A stretch of DNA of 64,000 nt from Galaxea fascicularis. Taxonomy: Eukaryota; Cnidaria; Anthozoa; Scleractinia; Euphylliidae. The position numbers and the translations under genes were made by a program. Below, one piece after another: positions 63,301 to 64,000 of the stretch. Position 1 is the stretch's first letter; each line of letters starts with the position of its first letter. The notes under the pieces are model-generated. The model had not been told where the DNA came from. It did not search any database and saw only the letters and a program-made list of their open reading frames with translations. The DNA lies in the NCBI GenBank assembly GCA_948470475.1, contig OX419336.1, positions 5,020,984 to 5,084,983 of the forward strand. The letters are read 5' to 3'.

Positions 63301-64000
63301 GAGAAATTACCAGATGCAGATTGAAACAATGGTATTTGAATTTTGCTCGATTTTGGCCATTGACCAATTTCTATTGTTTCAAGAATCATAGGCGATTTTC
63401 TCGGTTAATATAAGAGCTCTAGCGTTGTAACTTGGACCACATGTTTATCTCATTGCTTTCTTTATACCCAGCAAGAAGAATCCACCAAACTCGTGATTTT
63501 AGAACAGAAATTACCAGATGAAGATTGAAACAATGGTATTTGAATTTTGCTCGATTTTGGCCATTGACCAATTTCTATTGTTTCAGGAATCATAGGCGAT
63601 TTTCTCGGATAATATAAGAGCTCTAGCGTTGTAACTTCGACCACATGTTTATCTCATTGCCTTCTTTATACCCAGCAACAAAAATCCACCAAAATCCTGA
63701 TTTTCAAACAGAAATTACCAGATGAAGATTGAAACAAAAATATTTGAATTTTGCTCGATTTTGGCCATTGACCAATTTCTATTGTTTCAAGAATCATAGG
63801 CGATTTTCTCGGTTAATATAAGAGCTCTAGCGTTGTAACTTGGACCACATGTTTATCTCATTGCCTTCTTTATACCCAGCAAGAACAATCCACCAAAATC
63901 CTGATTTTCAAAGAGAAATTACCAGATGAAGATTGAAACAATGGTATTTGAATTTTGCTCGATTTTGGCCATTGACCAATTTCTATTGTTTCAAGAATCA
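57331..64000 (+). repeat. Array region of shuffled monomer types with short 2- to 5-mer repeats
   Basis: The same monomer types as in the preceding blocks recur in changing order. AAACTCGTG monomers lie at about 57,975, 60,015, 61,447, 61,848, 62,867 and 63,479, CAACAAAAATCC at about 60,211, 62,044 and 63,676, and CAACCTT and AACAGCC types between them. Spacings are near multiples of 204 (for example 612 and 1,019 bp). The pattern continues to the end of the window. Confidence 0.8.

Larger units (their letters stand above)
16652..64000 (+). repeat. 204-bp satellite array, right segment (about 232 monomers, continues past the window)
   Basis: The same 204-bp monomer resumes directly after the LINE and fills the window to its last base, always in the same orientation. 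The segment changes in character from left to right. From 16.7 to about 41 kb it is a mixture of variants with short local duplications. From about 41.5 kb on it is made from a limited set of monomer types repeated in multi-monomer blocks. CAGCAAG to GATGAAG is the variable part of the monomer, and the remainder is far more constant. No interruption by another element and no inverted monomer were seen. There is no gene or RNA in this stretch. Confidence 0.97.

Noticed and set aside
21864..63644. Dozens of 60-74 codon open frames on both strands across the satellite
   Set aside because: They are the same two stretches of the monomer read again and again, start at TTG or GTG rather than ATG, show no family motif, and are open only where a single monomer-type change removes a conserved stop.
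4065..64000. CRISPR array
   Set aside because: The repeats are contiguous 204-bp units with no unique spacers, and the mobile elements are those of an animal genome.
4065..64000. Canonical CENP-B box in the satellite
   Set aside because: No sequence resembling the TTCG...CGGGA pattern was seen in the monomer; the conserved dyad is a different sequence.
4065..64000. 5S rRNA, tRNA, snRNA or histone tandem cluster
   Set aside because: The monomer has no tRNA or 5S internal promoter boxes, no histone-like coding frame and no RNA gene structure that I could recognise.
4065..64000. Telomeric repeats
   Set aside because: No runs of TTAGGG or a similar short telomeric unit; the only microsatellites are (GTTT)8 and (GTTATT)4 within the LINE.

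Overview
The window is almost entirely a satellite DNA array from an animal genome, with a decayed LTR retrotransposon at its left edge and one non-LTR retrotransposon inserted inside it. There is no host gene, RNA gene or prokaryotic feature that I can support. The BEL/Pao element and the CR1/L2-like LINE point to an invertebrate metazoan. An anthozoan cnidarian (coral or sea anemone) is my guess from the style of the two polyproteins, and it is not proven.

Layout. (1) 1-4064, minus strand: the 3' part of a BEL/Pao retrotransposon. It reads zinc knuckles, aspartic protease, reverse transcriptase, RNase H, integrase and a C-terminal domain, split by four reading-frame breaks and carrying a YVDN instead of YVDD at the RT active site. 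Its 5' half is missing because the satellite begins abruptly at 4065. (2) 4065-13511: about 46 head-to-tail copies of a 204-bp monomer (about 35% GC in one hand-counted monomer). (3) 13512-16651, plus strand: a 5'-truncated LINE with the C-terminal half of its endonuclease, an apparently intact RT, a 3' UTR and a (GTTATT)4 tail. It sits in the array without disturbing the 204-bp phase, apart from a 2-bp duplication. (4) 16652-64000: about 232 more monomers, running off the right end of the window.

The array is not uniform. From about 4 to 41 kb it is mostly a mixture of single monomer variants with a few local multi-monomer duplications (7-mer near 8.6-11.6 kb, 4-mers near 17-18.5 kb and 37.9-39.6 kb). 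From about 41.5 kb onward it is built from a small set of recognisable monomer types re-used in blocks: a 22-mer tandem duplication of 4,483 bp, then 4-mer (815 bp), 6-mer (1,223 bp) and 9-mer (1,833 bp) blocks, and then the same types in shuffled order. This is what repeated unequal exchange produces, with the most homogenised part towards the right.

Within each monomer, variation is concentrated in about 55 bp (CAGCAAG to GATGAAG). The rest is much more constant and holds a striking dyad: two near-identical inverted 10-bp arms (GAAACAATGG / CTATTGTTTC, both SOX/HMG-like) around a 15-bp imperfect palindrome, TTGGCCATTGACCAA. This conserved module, in a 204-bp repeat with higher-order structure, is the best candidate here for an undescribed functional sequence, such as a centromeric or other chromatin-organising satellite. 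That role is inference only.
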